Shown here piece after piece: positions 46,512-55,897 of a DNA stretch of 64,000 nt. The stretch lies in contig NZ_AHCB03000012.1 of NCBI RefSeq assembly GCF_000238335.3, positions 664,007 through 728,006 of the forward strand. Direction: 5' to 3'. How positions within the stretch are numbered: the stretch's first letter is position 1; every line of letters begins with the position of its first letter. The notes beneath the pieces were generated by a model. The model was given only the letters and a program-made list of their open reading frames with translations, searched no databases and was not told where the DNA came from. The DNA comes from Pseudoalteromonas marina (GTDB taxonomy: Bacteria; Pseudomonadota; Gammaproteobacteria; Enterobacterales; Alteromonadaceae). The position numbers and the translations under genes are program-made.

Positions 46512-47918
46512 ATGTTCGATACGGTAGTAAAAAGTGTAAATAACCTTTTGTGGGGAGAAGGTCAGGTACTCATTTATATTTTACTTTTCACCGGCGTATG
46601 GTTTTCTGTGCGTTTAAAAGCAATTCAAATAGTTAAATTTAAGCATATGTTTAGCCTATTAAAAGGCAGCAGTAAATGTAATAAAAACGATATTTCGTCA
46701 TTTCAGGCATTGTGTACAGGGCTTTGTGCTCGGGTAGGTACTGGTAATTTAGCCGGTGTTGCAGTCGCTATATCGCTTGGTGGCAGTGGTGCAATATTTT
46801 GGATGTGGGTCATTGCTATATTGGGCATGGCAACCGGATTTGCAGAAAGTATATTAGGCCAAGTGTATAAAATTCGCGATAGTAACGGCGAATTTAGAGG
46901 TGGCCCTGCGTATTACATTCAACAAGGGCTGGGAAGCCGTGCCTTTGCAATTGTATTTGCCGCGTGCTTATTTTTGGGGTACGGGTTTACTTTTAGCGCA
47001 ATGCAAACCAATACGATTACTGATGCACTAAACTACGCATTTGAAGTCCCCACGTTTTACTCCGGTATTGTTATTACAGTCCTTGCAGGCTCAATTATAT
47101 TAGGCGGCTTTAAAGCCATTGCCCGGTTTGCAGAGCGCGTAGTGCCCATTATGGGCATTATTTTTGTATTAGCCGCCGTTATTATTACCGTTATAAATTT
47201 TACTCAAGTACCGGCCATGCTTAAAGATATATTTTTGTCAGCCTTTGGATTACAAGAAGCGGGAGCAGGCGCGATGGGGGCTGCAATTAAAAATGGTATT
47301 CAACGCGGTTTATATTCTAACGAAGCGGGCGCAGGGAGTGTTCCGCATGCCAGTGCAAGTGCTAGCCCCATTCCTAATCACCCTGTAACACAGGGCTACA
47401 TACAAATGCTTGGTGTGTTTTTCGATACAATCGTACTTTGTAGCTGTACAGCCGTTGTTATTTTATTAGCCGATATAGACATAAGCGGCGAAATGGAAGG
47501 CATACGTTTAACACAAAGCGCTATGACCGCGCATTTGGCTCAAGGTGGCGTGTACTTTGTAGCTGCAGCCATTACGTTATTTGCCTTTACTTCGGTGGTA
47601 GCTAACTACGCCTACGCTGAAAGTAACTTACATCTATTTAAGCTTGATAACAAAGTAGGGCGTGGTATTTACACATTACTATATTTATCAATGATGTTGT
47701 GGGGCGCATCGGCCACATTAAAAGAAGTATGGGATTTAGCCGATATTGCGTTAGGGTTAATGACAGTCGTTAACGTAATCGCTATCATACTGTTAACACC
47801 TACTATTTTGTCGGTAACGCACGATTACCACACGCAAAGAGACAAAGGTATAGAGCCCGAATTTAAGGTAAAAGATGTAAAAGTTCAGGGAAAATGCGAA
47901 GACGGCATTTGGGATTAA
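46512..47918 (+). CDS. Alanine/glycine:cation symporter (AGCS family)
   Basis: A 468-residue membrane protein with about eleven helices and the AGCS signature CTGLCARVGTGNLAGVAVAI, plus GLYSNEAGAGSVPHASASA. It takes up small neutral amino acids with Na+ (or H+). It follows the ocd-ctlX pair after a terminator but in the same direction, so it may supply substrate for that pathway under its own promoter. Confidence 0.9.
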   Translation: MFDTVVKSVNNLLWGEGQVLIYILLFTGVWFSVRLKAIQIVKFKHMFSLLKGSSKCNKNDISSFQALCTGLCARVGTGNLAGVAVAISLGGSGAIFWMWVIAILGMATGFAESILGQVYKIRDSNGEFRGGPAYYIQQGLGSRAFAIVFAACLFLGYGFTFSAMQTNTITDALNYAFEVPTFYSGIVITVLAGSIILGGFKAIARFAERVVPIMGIIFVLAAVIITVINFTQVPAMLKDIFLSAFGLQEAGAGAMGAAIKNGIQRGLYSNEAGAGSVPHASASASPIPNHPVTQGYIQMLGVFFDTIVLCSCTAVVILLADIDISGEMEGIRLTQSAMTAHLAQGGVYFVAAAITLFAFTSVVANYAYAESNLHLFKLDNKVGRGIYTLLYLSMMLWGASATLKEVWDLADIALGLMTVVNVIAIILLTPTILSVTHDYHTQRDKGIEPEFKVKDVKVQGKCEDGIWD

Positions 47919-47950
47919 TTCATGTATTTTAGCTAACTTTAACTACAAAT

Positions 47951-47983
47951 AGCGGTTTTATGGCAGCATAAAACCGCTTTTTA
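47951..47983 (+). terminator. Terminator after the symporter gene
   Basis: AGCGGTTTTAT and ATAAAACCGCT form an 11-bp perfect stem with a six-base loop, followed by TTTTAATTTT. Confidence 0.88.
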
Positions 47984-48057
47984 ATTTTGCATAACTATTC
48001 ACATTTGTAGCGCGTTAAAGAGTTTAAAATACATATATAAAAGGTAAAAATACAGAC

Positions 48058-49101
48058 ATGATCGACATTGTCGCAGGGAAGAACGCAGCAAAAATAATAA
48101 ACGAGCAAGGCTTTAAGCCTGAGCTATTTACTTCATTTTTAGGCGCAAGTGGTGGGCCTAAATGGTTTACTTTATTTGGATTAGACAAATATATTTTTGG
48201 TGAATTTTTTAAAAACCGAACCCAACCGCTTAATTTAATTGGCTCATCAGCAGGGGCTTTTCGTTCAGCCTGTTTTGCACAAAACGACCCGGTTGCCGCC
48301 ATTGAGCGTTTAGCAACATCGTATTCGCAAACGCGTTATTCAAGTAATAAACCAACACCAGCCGAAATTACAATTAAAGCCCGCGCATTACTTGAAGATG
48401 TATTTGGCGATAACGGCGTTACCGAAATAATAAATAACCCCGTATTTAAAGCACATTTTATAGTCGCTAAATCTAATGGCTTTATAGCCAGCGAAAATAA
48501 ATTAATTCAGCTATTAGGTTTATCAAAAAGTTACATGCTTAACAGAATTAATCGAAAATTATTAGGCTCGCAGTACGAGCGATTTATTTTTGGCGCGCCA
48601 AATAGTAATTTATCAATAACCGACAGTTATAATTTTAAAACGCAAAACATAGCACTTAACCAAACAAATTTAAAAGATGCCTTACTTGCATCCGGCTCTA
48701 TACCGCTTGTTATGCAAGGTATAAAAAATATTGCAGGCTCGCCACAAGGCATGTATCGCGATGGCGGAATAATTGATTACCACTTTGATGTAAAAATTAA
48801 TAACCCTGGCTTAATTTTGTATCCGCATTTTAATAGCGACCCAAAAGCAGGGTGGTTTGATAAAAACTTAAAACGAAAAGTAGCACCACACAATTACGAC
48901 AACGTGGTGATGATCACCCCATCAAAAGAATTTGTAGCCGGTTTACCTTACGGCAAAATCCCAGACCGAAACGACTTTACCGATCTTGATGCCGACACGC
49001 GTATTAAATATTGGAATACTGTGTTTAGTGAAACTGAAAAATTGGCTGAAGCTTTTGATAAAGATTTGGATACGGCTAAGTTTGATTTTAAACGGTTCTA
49101 A
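48058..49101 (+). CDS. Patatin-like protein, second type
   Basis: A 347-residue protein with a patatin-type fold: FLGASGGPKWFTL as the oxyanion loop, the nucleophile in LIGSSAGAFR and the aspartate in MYRDGGIIDYHFD. It is distinct from the patatin at 39322 in sequence and lacks a signal peptide. The substrate is unknown, probably a lipid ester. An eightfold heptanucleotide repeat lies just after its stop. Confidence 0.8.
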   Translation: MIDIVAGKNAAKIINEQGFKPELFTSFLGASGGPKWFTLFGLDKYIFGEFFKNRTQPLNLIGSSAGAFRSACFAQNDPVAAIERLATSYSQTRYSSNKPTPAEITIKARALLEDVFGDNGVTEIINNPVFKAHFIVAKSNGFIASENKLIQLLGLSKSYMLNRINRKLLGSQYERFIFGAPNSNLSITDSYNFKTQNIALNQTNLKDALLASGSIPLVMQGIKNIAGSPQGMYRDGGIIDYHFDVKINNPGLILYPHFNSDPKAGWFDKNLKRKVAPHNYDNVVMITPSKEFVAGLPYGKIPDRNDFTDLDADTRIKYWNTVFSETEKLAEAFDKDLDTAKFDFKRF

Positions 49102-49113
49102 TTTTTCATGTTA

Positions 49114-49169
49114 CTGACAACTGACAACTGACAACTGACAACTGACAACTGACAACTGACAACTGACAA
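49114..49169. repeat. Eight tandem CTGACAA heptamers
   Basis: Eight perfect copies of the 7-mer CTGACAA lie 12 bp after the patatin stop and 90 bp before the end of the convergent SYLF gene. Such repeats change length by slippage; here it would affect only the intergenic region. Confidence 0.95.
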
Positions 49170-49260
49170 CCTATAAATTACGTTATGTTAAATTGTATTG
49201 TTAATAATAAAGCGAGCGTGATTATACAAATCAGCCCGCTTTTAGGAGAGTTATTAACGG

Positions 49261-49824
49261 TTAATTTAGCTCAGAATCTACCCAAAATTTAGTCCCTTTT
49301 AGAACAGCTTGTAGAGCAAGTCCATTTTCGGTTACAGAATATACAGTAACTTGGTCTGCAATGGCTTCGGCCACCAATGCTCCACCTTTATCTTCGTATT
49401 TTGCTGCAGCATCTGCGTTCCCACCAAATGCCCAACCGTGTTCAATAAATCTATTTACTGCTGCTTGGGTATGAAAAACCATAACTACATTAAAATCTTT
49501 AACGCCTAAACCTAACCCTAAACCAGCTTCACCCATGTTCATGTAAGTAGATTTACCTGTTAGGTTATTTTTTACTACGCCATAACCACCACCAAAACTA
49601 GCAAGAATAACGTTAACATTCGCGTTATCAAAAACAGCATAACCAGCAGAGTTTGTTATTTGCGTTTTAACATCTGGCTTTTTAGTATAAAGTTTACTAA
49701 GTGTGTTACTTTTCATACTTTGAACTAAAGAACGTTTTTCACTAGGAGATGCACTACCGGTAGTCGCACAACCTGTAAGTATTAACGAGAGTGTAAGTAA
49801 AAATAATATACTAACTTGTTTCAT
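49261..49824 (-). CDS. SYLF/Ysc84-domain lipoprotein
   Basis: A 187-residue protein with lipobox LTGC (Cys at 19) and a lipid-binding SYLF domain: NSAGYAVFDNANVNVILASFGGGYGVV, MGEAGLGLGLGVKDFNVVMVF and GWAFGGNADAAAKYED. Bacterial members are outer- or inner-membrane lipoproteins thought to bind phosphoinositide-like or anionic lipids. It stands alone. Confidence 0.85.
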   Translation of the reverse strand: MKQVSILFLLTLSLILTGCATTGSASPSEKRSLVQSMKSNTLSKLYTKKPDVKTQITNSAGYAVFDNANVNVILASFGGGYGVVKNNLTGKSTYMNMGEAGLGLGLGVKDFNVVMVFHTQAAVNRFIEHGWAFGGNADAAAKYEDKGGALVAEAIADQVTVYSVTENGLALQAVLKGTKFWVDSELN

Positions 49825-49891
49825 AACTTTTCCTTAATAAGGTTTGGCATGGCCATTTAAGCATAGTCTAAAATAAACAGTTATTTACTAT

Positions 49892-49915
49892 GTCCAATAC
49901 TAGACAGTATCGGAC
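49892..49915. repeat. Imperfect inverted repeat upstream of the recombinase gene
   Basis: GTCCAATACT and AGTATCGGAC (one mismatch in 10) around AGAC, ending 48 bp before the recombinase start. It has the size of a tyrosine recombinase core site or of an operator. Confidence 0.5.
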
Positions 49916-49963
49916 TTAAAGGTTATTCTGTAACTAACTTATTTAATTGAATATTTATATACT

Positions 49964-51175
49964 ATGCTTGTTGCGTTGGTCGATACGTTAAAACAATTAA
50001 GATATCAAATTGCTCATCTTGATGACGGTACTCTTAATTCGGAATACCCAGAACTTTCAACCTTTATACAGCAAGTTGCCTTGACTGTAACTGAATCAGA
50101 ATCGGATCTTAAATTTTTATATCAATTTTTATATGTCTATGGCCGAAAATCAGAAGCAACATACAGTCGATTTAGAAACGAACTTGAACGGTTTTATTTA
50201 TGGTCGTGGTTAATTGCCGAAAAGTCAGTATTCGAATTAAAACGTGAAGATATTGAAGCCTATGTTGATTTTATGGTTGAACCCGATAAAAAGTGGGCAT
50301 CGACTTCTGTTCAGTGGCGTTATAAAGATGAGCAAGGGATTCGCCGATTAAATCAAAATTGGCGCCCTTTTATGCTTAAAGAATCTACGGCTAGCCAACA
50401 AACATTGTCGGCTATGTTCACAGCGCTTAATGTATTTTATAAATTTTCATTACTTGAAGAAAAAACGTTTGCTAACTTTGTACCAGTAGTGAAAAAAAAT
50501 AGCCCGTATTTAGTTGTGCAATCTCAAATTCAGATCCCAGACACATTAAGCGATATACAATGGGAGTATGTGTTTGGAGTAACTCGCGATTTATGTGAAC
50601 AAAACCCAGATTTAGAACGAAACTTATTTACCCTTGCGTGTTTAAAGGGATTGTATTTAAGAATTTCTGAATTATCTGAGCGACCTCAGTGGTCACCGGT
50701 TATGTCTCACTTTTGGCAAGATAACGACGGCTTTTGGTTTTTACGAATAATGGGTAAAGGTAACAAGCTACGAGATGTTACGCTAAGTGATGATTTTGTT
50801 GAATATTTAAAACGTTATAGATTATACCGAGGGCTGCCTGCCCTTCCCCGCGTTGATGAAGCCGAGCCACTGGTTCATAAAATTAGAGGCCAAGGTGGTA
50901 TGACTGTCAGGCAAATTAGGCGTTTAGTTCAACAAAGTTTTGATTATGCGCAACAATCATTGTTGGATGATGGTTTTAAAGATGATGCTGAACAATTAGG
51001 TGCAGCAACTGCCCATTGGCTGCGTCATACGGGAGCAACACACGATGCGCAAACGCGGCCACTTAAGCATTTATCTGAAGATTTAGGACATGCAAAAATT
51101 GCGACCACCGATCAAATTTATATTCAAACAAATATTAAAGAGCGAGCAAAATCCGGAGCTAAAAGGAAAATTTAA
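49964..51175 (+). CDS. Solitary tyrosine recombinase/integrase
   Basis: A 403-residue protein: an N-terminal SAM-like core-binding domain (about 45-170) and a C-terminal catalytic domain with R233 (YLRISELSE), K265, H351 and R354 (HWLRHTGATH), H376 (LGHAKI) and nucleophile Y386 (TTDQIYIQ). All catalytic residues are present. No prophage, cassette or transposon genes adjoin it, so it may be a domesticated recombinase. Its stop overlaps the antiporter start by one base. An imperfect palindrome lies 48 bp upstream. Confidence 0.9.
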   Translation: MLVALVDTLKQLRYQIAHLDDGTLNSEYPELSTFIQQVALTVTESESDLKFLYQFLYVYGRKSEATYSRFRNELERFYLWSWLIAEKSVFELKREDIEAYVDFMVEPDKKWASTSVQWRYKDEQGIRRLNQNWRPFMLKESTASQQTLSAMFTALNVFYKFSLLEEKTFANFVPVVKKNSPYLVVQSQIQIPDTLSDIQWEYVFGVTRDLCEQNPDLERNLFTLACLKGLYLRISELSERPQWSPVMSHFWQDNDGFWFLRIMGKGNKLRDVTLSDDFVEYLKRYRLYRGLPALPRVDEAEPLVHKIRGQGGMTVRQIRRLVQQSFDYAQQSLLDDGFKDDAEQLGAATAHWLRHTGATHDAQTRPLKHLSEDLGHAKIATTDQIYIQTNIKERAKSGAKRKI

Positions 51176-52371
51176 TGACCTACTTAGTGATAGCGTTTAT
51201 AGGCGCTTTGTTTTTAATATATTCATTGACGCTTCGCCAACTAGAAAAAACAGAAGTAACTGGCCCAATGTTTTTTGTTATTGGCGGTATTACATTAGCC
51301 AATTTAGTGCCCAATAATGGCGGTGAGTTAAAAGCGGGCGTTGATTTATTACTGCCGTTTATAGAATTAACTTTGAGTATATTTTTATTTTCGGATGCGG
51401 CTAAATCTAAACTAAGTGTATTAAGGCATAGTTTTCAATACCCTGGCTTATTATTATTTGTTGCCCTCCCCTTAACATTATTACTGGGAATAGCAGTTGG
51501 CTTATTTTTGTTTGCTGAGCTTTCGTTAATTCAAGCGGCATTAATTGCTATTATTTTAACGCCAACAGATGCAGCACTTAGCAAAGGGTTACTATCAAGC
51601 GGTCAAGTGCCCGAAAAAATTCGTGAAGGTATCAATACCGAAAGCGGATTAAATGATGGATTATGTGTACCCGTATTTTTAATATTTATTTTATTGGCAA
51701 AAAATCCTGAGTCAGCAATAACTACCTCTCATGTAGTGAGTGTATTTTCAAGAGAGTTAGGTATTGCATTACTTGTTGCTATAACGAGTATTTCGATTTT
51801 TATTCCGAGTTTAAATTTTGCAATGAAGCGGCATTACTTTGCTCAAAACACTAGCCCATTTTTGTTATTAGGTTTTGCAATGGCGGTATTTTCTGTTACC
51901 CAATATTTGCATGGCAGTGGTTTTATTGCTGTGTTTGTAGCGGGTTTATTGTTTGATAAGTTTTCAACTAAAACAGTGCGTACTGAATTAATAGAAGATT
52001 CAGAACATATTGCTGACTTTACGTCTCTGATGATTTGGTGTTTGTTCGGTTATGCATGTGCTTATTTAGTATTGCCAAAATTAAATTTTGAAATAGTAAC
52101 GTATGCATTATTAAGTACTACATTGATAAGAATTATACCTGTAATGTTGTCACTACTTTTTACATCTTTAAATTTAAAAGAGCGTTTTACTTTTGCATGG
52201 TTTGGGCCAAGAGGATTGGCCTCAATTGTATTTACTCTTATGGTGATTGATGAGCAAATAGAAAATAAATTTCAGATTGCGAGCATTGCCATGACTACAA
52301 TTTTGTTTAGTGTATTTATTCATGGCATTAGTACAAAACCGATTGCTGATAGTTTTAAAAATGCAAAGTAA
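51175..52371 (+). CDS. Cation:proton antiporter (CPA1/NhaP type)
   Basis: A 398-residue membrane protein with about twelve helices. The ion-binding stretch is ILTPTDAALSKGLL, followed by NTESGLNDGLCVP, both with the acidic residues of the CPA1 family; WFGPRGLASIVFTLMV is the conserved late helix. It exchanges Na+ or K+ for H+, which is useful in seawater. It overlaps the recombinase stop by one base. Confidence 0.9.
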   Translation: MTYLVIAFIGALFLIYSLTLRQLEKTEVTGPMFFVIGGITLANLVPNNGGELKAGVDLLLPFIELTLSIFLFSDAAKSKLSVLRHSFQYPGLLLFVALPLTLLLGIAVGLFLFAELSLIQAALIAIILTPTDAALSKGLLSSGQVPEKIREGINTESGLNDGLCVPVFLIFILLAKNPESAITTSHVVSVFSRELGIALLVAITSISIFIPSLNFAMKRHYFAQNTSPFLLLGFAMAVFSVTQYLHGSGFIAVFVAGLLFDKFSTKTVRTELIEDSEHIADFTSLMIWCLFGYACAYLVLPKLNFEIVTYALLSTTLIRIIPVMLSLLFTSLNLKERFTFAWFGPRGLASIVFTLMVIDEQIENKFQIASIAMTTILFSVFIHGISTKPIADSFKNAK

Positions 52372-52375
52372 AATA

Positions 52376-52409
52376 AAAAAGGCGTAACTAAATTTAAGTT
52401 ACGCCTTTT
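52376..52409. terminator. Bidirectional terminator between antiporter and ydiJ
   Basis: AAAAGGCGTAACT and AGTTACGCCTTTT form a 13-bp perfect stem with a seven-base loop, with A-run and T-run flanks. Confidence 0.9.
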
Positions 52410-52429
52410 AAATATGTTTAAAAAAATTT

Positions 52430-55400
52430 TTAACTTAGTACATGGGCAAGTAATTCGATAGGATGTTTAGGCTTAAACTTTTCATAGCGTTTTACTTGGC
52501 TACGGCACGAAAACCCAGTTGACAAAAGTTGCTCTGATTTAGTTTTATCAACTATGGGTTTCCAACTCATTTCGTAAAGTGCGCGTGAGTTATCTTGATT
52601 TTGTGCTTCATGTCCGTAAGTACCCGCCATACCACAGCAACCGGTATTAGTTGTATTTAAAGTTAGTCCGATATCTGTAAATATAGTTTTCCAAACATTA
52701 GCTGCTTTTGGCAAAGATGTAGTTTCTGTGCAATGACTTAATAATGTAAATTCAGTTTCATTATTATTATTTGCAGTTAGCCCTTTAAAAGATTGCGTTT
52801 CTAACCATTCGTGAGCAAGTTGTACGTTAAAATCGCCGCGGTTATTTTCTAAAATTGTATTGTATTCATCGCGATAACACATAACCAAAGACGCATCTAA
52901 TCCTACTAGTGGCGCATTAATATCGTTTAACTGATTTAAAAATTCTGCGGCATTTTTGGCAGTTACTTTAAATTCGTGCAAAAAACCTTTTACATGTTGC
53001 GGTTTACCATTGGGTTTAAAGGGTAACAACATTGGTTTTTTACCAAGTTGAGCAATTAAGGTTATAAAACTTTCAACTAGTTCGGCTTCATAAAAGCTGG
53101 TGAACGGGTCTTGAACTATTAAAACATATTCACTTTGTTGTTCGGCAGTTAAACTATTTAAAAATTCAAAATTAAATTGCTGTGCTTTGTTTATCCGATT
53201 TGCTAGTGACGGAATGCTCAGTTGTGGTGTATCAACATAACCCACCGTGTTTTTAATTATGCTGCTAATAAATTTTGTTTTAACGATTGGATTTATTATT
53301 TTACCGAATTTAGCCATAAGTGGCGCGCTACTTTCAATGTTACCCACTAAGTAGTCTTTGAGTGGGCGCGCATAGTAACTGTGATAATAATTTAAAAAGC
53401 GAGCTCGAAAAGTAGGTACATCCACTTTTATAGGGCAAGCAGTTGTACATGCTTTACAGGCTAAACATTCATCCATAGATGCTTTTACTTCGTGTGAAAA
53501 ATCGTAAATGCCTTTCTTTTTTTCGCGGCTATGTACAAACCTTTCCCACCAGGTAATTACTTCACCTTTATTCAATTCTTTTTCTACGCCCAGCAGATCT
53601 ATGCTTTTAGATTCTTGAAGGCGAAGCCATTCACGCATTAAACTGGCTCGCCCTTTTGGTGAGTTACGGCGATCGCCGGTTACTTTATACGACGGACACA
53701 TTGGCGAGTTTTCATCATAATTAAAACAAATACCATTTCCATTACAGGTCATGGCGTTGTTAAAACTCGTTTTAACGTCGATGGAAATTTGTTTGTCGAA
53801 CCACGATCGTTTTTGCCCATCAACACTAACTAGTGAGTCTTCACTATCGATAGGTGTACATATTTTACCAGGGTTTATTCGGTTATACGGGTCGAACGCT
53901 GTTTTGATTATACGCAGTTGGGTAAATAAATGTTCGCCAAAAAACTCAGGCCCATATTCACTTCGGTAGCCTTTACCATGTTCGCCCCACATTAAACCGC
54001 CATACTTAGCTGTGAGTTTAACCACTTCATCTGAAATGGTACGTAATAATTTTTCTTGTTCAGGATCACACATATCCAGTGCGGGCCTTACATGTAAAAC
54101 ACCAGCATCAACATGGCCAAACATACCATATTGTAAATTATGACTGTCGAGTAAGGCTCTAAACTCAACGATATAATCGGCTAAATTTTCAGGCGGTACT
54201 GCAGTATCTTCTGCAAAGGCCAATGGCTTTTGGCTGCCTTTTACGTTTCCAAGTAAACCAACTGACTTTTTACGCATTGCGTAAATTTTTAAAATGTCAC
54301 TTTTATCATTTGTTAGCTGGTAGCCTATTACACCATTGGTTTGATTGGCTACACATTCATCTAACAATGTACAAAGCGTGTCTACTTTGTCTTTTATATC
54401 GTCGGGTGATACTGCATTAAACTCAACCATGTTGAGCCCTTGCATATTTTTATTTGGTACATCAGTTATTAAGTCCGATACTGAATGCCAAATGATATCT
54501 TCGCGGGCTAGGTTTAATACTTTGCTATCGACAGTTTCAACTGAAGTTGCACGGGCATCAACCAAAAATGGAGAGTGTCGAAGTGCTGAATCAAAGCTAT
54601 CGTACTTAATATTTATAAGTGTTTTAAATTCGGCAATCGGTGTAAGGTTTAATTTTGCCTCGGTGACAATACCTAGTGAACCTTCTGAACCTGTTATTAA
54701 ACGGCTCATATCAAAAGTAAGTAAGTCATCACTTAGGACATGCTCTAAGTCATAGCCGGTTAAAAAACGATTTAACCGAGGAAACTTATTTAAAATAGCA
54801 TCACGTTCATCAATGGCTATATTAAGTACAGTTTTATATATTGTGCCAACTAGCGTGTCTTGCTCTGCAATTATTTTTGCTTTTTCGACGTTTATTGGAG
54901 CGGTACTCATTGGTGTACCGTCTACTAAATAGGTTGTAAGGCCTAAAACATGATCACTTGTTTTACCGTAAACAAGTGAACCTTGCCCTGATGCATCGGT
55001 GCTGATCATACCGCCTATAGTTGCACGATTACTGGTAGATAAGTCGGGAGAAAAGAAAAATCCATAAGGTCTTAAAAAGTCATTTAGCTGATCTTTTATT
55101 ACGCCAGTTTGAACCCGAACCCACCCTTCATCGACATTAATTTCGAGAATTTCACGCATGTAGCGTGATAAATCAACAACGATACCTGGTGTTAAAGACT
55201 GACCATTAGTGCCAGTTCCACCACCGCGCGGTCCAAATGTTAATGATAAAAAAGGGTCCCGTGATGCAGTTTGCAAAGCAAGTTGAATGTCTTTTTCGTT
55301 TTTGGGAAAAATGACACCTTGAGGCAATTGCTGGTAAATACTGTTATCGGTTGAAGCGGTAATACGTGTTGCATAACTTGCATCGGTATCACCGGTAAAG

Positions 55401-55477
55401 CCTTGCTTTTGTAATGTATTTAGGTAATTTGCGACAAGGTCTGACGCGGCATCTTGCTGAGTAATTGTTGCGATCAT
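52430..55477 (-). CDS. ydiJ: FAD- and Fe-S-containing D-2-hydroxyacid dehydrogenase (YdiJ)
   Basis: A 1015-residue protein collinear with E. coli YdiJ: FAD-binding (PCMH) domain with FGPRGGGTGTNGQS and STSNRATIGGMISTDASGQG, an FAD-linked oxidase C-terminal domain, then a 4Fe-4S region (CLACKACTTACPIKVDVP) and a CCG-domain-like end (GCCGMAGTYGHEAQN). YdiJ-type enzymes oxidise D-2-hydroxyglutarate or D-lactate and pass electrons to the respiratory chain. It stands alone. Confidence 0.92.
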   Translation of the reverse strand: MIATITQQDAASDLVANYLNTLQKQGFTGDTDASYATRITASTDNSIYQQLPQGVIFPKNEKDIQLALQTASRDPFLSLTFGPRGGGTGTNGQSLTPGIVVDLSRYMREILEINVDEGWVRVQTGVIKDQLNDFLRPYGFFFSPDLSTSNRATIGGMISTDASGQGSLVYGKTSDHVLGLTTYLVDGTPMSTAPINVEKAKIIAEQDTLVGTIYKTVLNIAIDERDAILNKFPRLNRFLTGYDLEHVLSDDLLTFDMSRLITGSEGSLGIVTEAKLNLTPIAEFKTLINIKYDSFDSALRHSPFLVDARATSVETVDSKVLNLAREDIIWHSVSDLITDVPNKNMQGLNMVEFNAVSPDDIKDKVDTLCTLLDECVANQTNGVIGYQLTNDKSDILKIYAMRKKSVGLLGNVKGSQKPLAFAEDTAVPPENLADYIVEFRALLDSHNLQYGMFGHVDAGVLHVRPALDMCDPEQEKLLRTISDEVVKLTAKYGGLMWGEHGKGYRSEYGPEFFGEHLFTQLRIIKTAFDPYNRINPGKICTPIDSEDSLVSVDGQKRSWFDKQISIDVKTSFNNAMTCNGNGICFNYDENSPMCPSYKVTGDRRNSPKGRASLMREWLRLQESKSIDLLGVEKELNKGEVITWWERFVHSREKKKGIYDFSHEVKASMDECLACKACTTACPIKVDVPTFRARFLNYYHSYYARPLKDYLVGNIESSAPLMAKFGKIINPIVKTKFISSIIKNTVGYVDTPQLSIPSLANRINKAQQFNFEFLNSLTAEQQSEYVLIVQDPFTSFYEAELVESFITLIAQLGKKPMLLPFKPNGKPQHVKGFLHEFKVTAKNAAEFLNQLNDINAPLVGLDASLVMCYRDEYNTILENNRGDFNVQLAHEWLETQSFKGLTANNNNETEFTLLSHCTETTSLPKAANVWKTIFTDIGLTLNTTNTGCCGMAGTYGHEAQNQDNSRALYEMSWKPIVDKTKSEQLLSTGFSCRSQVKRYEKFKPKHPIELLAHVLS

Positions 55478-55621
55478 AACGGCATACTTTTAGACATTTG
55501 GTTAATTATATCATGCTGATTGCTAATAGAAATTGAAGAATTTACAGTTTGTAACACTCTTTTAGTCGATTTAAGCGCTGCTGTAATTATAATCAAGTTA
55601 ACTACATGAGAGGTCATTTAT

Positions 55622-55834
55622 ATGAAAAAAATTGTATTACAGATCATGGGTGCGTTATTTATTTTATTAGGATTAATATTTGCGGTTGTACCGGGTCCAT
55701 CACTTATCTTTTTTATGGCTGGTTTATTGTGTTATTCGTTTTATTACCCAAAAGCGCGTTATTATTTGACCCTTTGCCAAAAAGCACTGACTAAATCGTG
55801 TCAGTATTTAGATAAAAAATTATCACGCAGTTAG
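55622..55834 (+). CDS. Small two-helix membrane protein (PGPGW-like)
   Basis: A 70-residue protein with a hydrophobic hairpin around VVPGPSLIFFMAGLL, which resembles the PGPGW family of small membrane proteins. The ATG at 55622 has AGAGG nine bases upstream; a longer start at 55606 is out of frame. Function unknown. Confidence 0.7.
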   Translation: MKKIVLQIMGALFILLGLIFAVVPGPSLIFFMAGLLCYSFYYPKARYYLTLCQKALTKSCQYLDKKLSRS

Positions 55835-55851
55835 AATAAATTGACCAACAA

Positions 55852-55878
55852 AAAAGCCAGCAATATATGCTGGCTTTT
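55852..55878. terminator. Bidirectional terminator
   Basis: AAAAGCCAGCA and TGCTGGCTTTT form an 11-bp perfect stem with a five-base loop, between convergent gene ends. Confidence 0.9.
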
Positions 55879-55897
55879 GCATAGTTATAACAGGTTA

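Noticed and set aside
54345..54755. 136-codon plus-strand frame inside ydiJ
   Set aside because: It is fully antisense to a conserved enzyme and shows no recognisable protein pattern.
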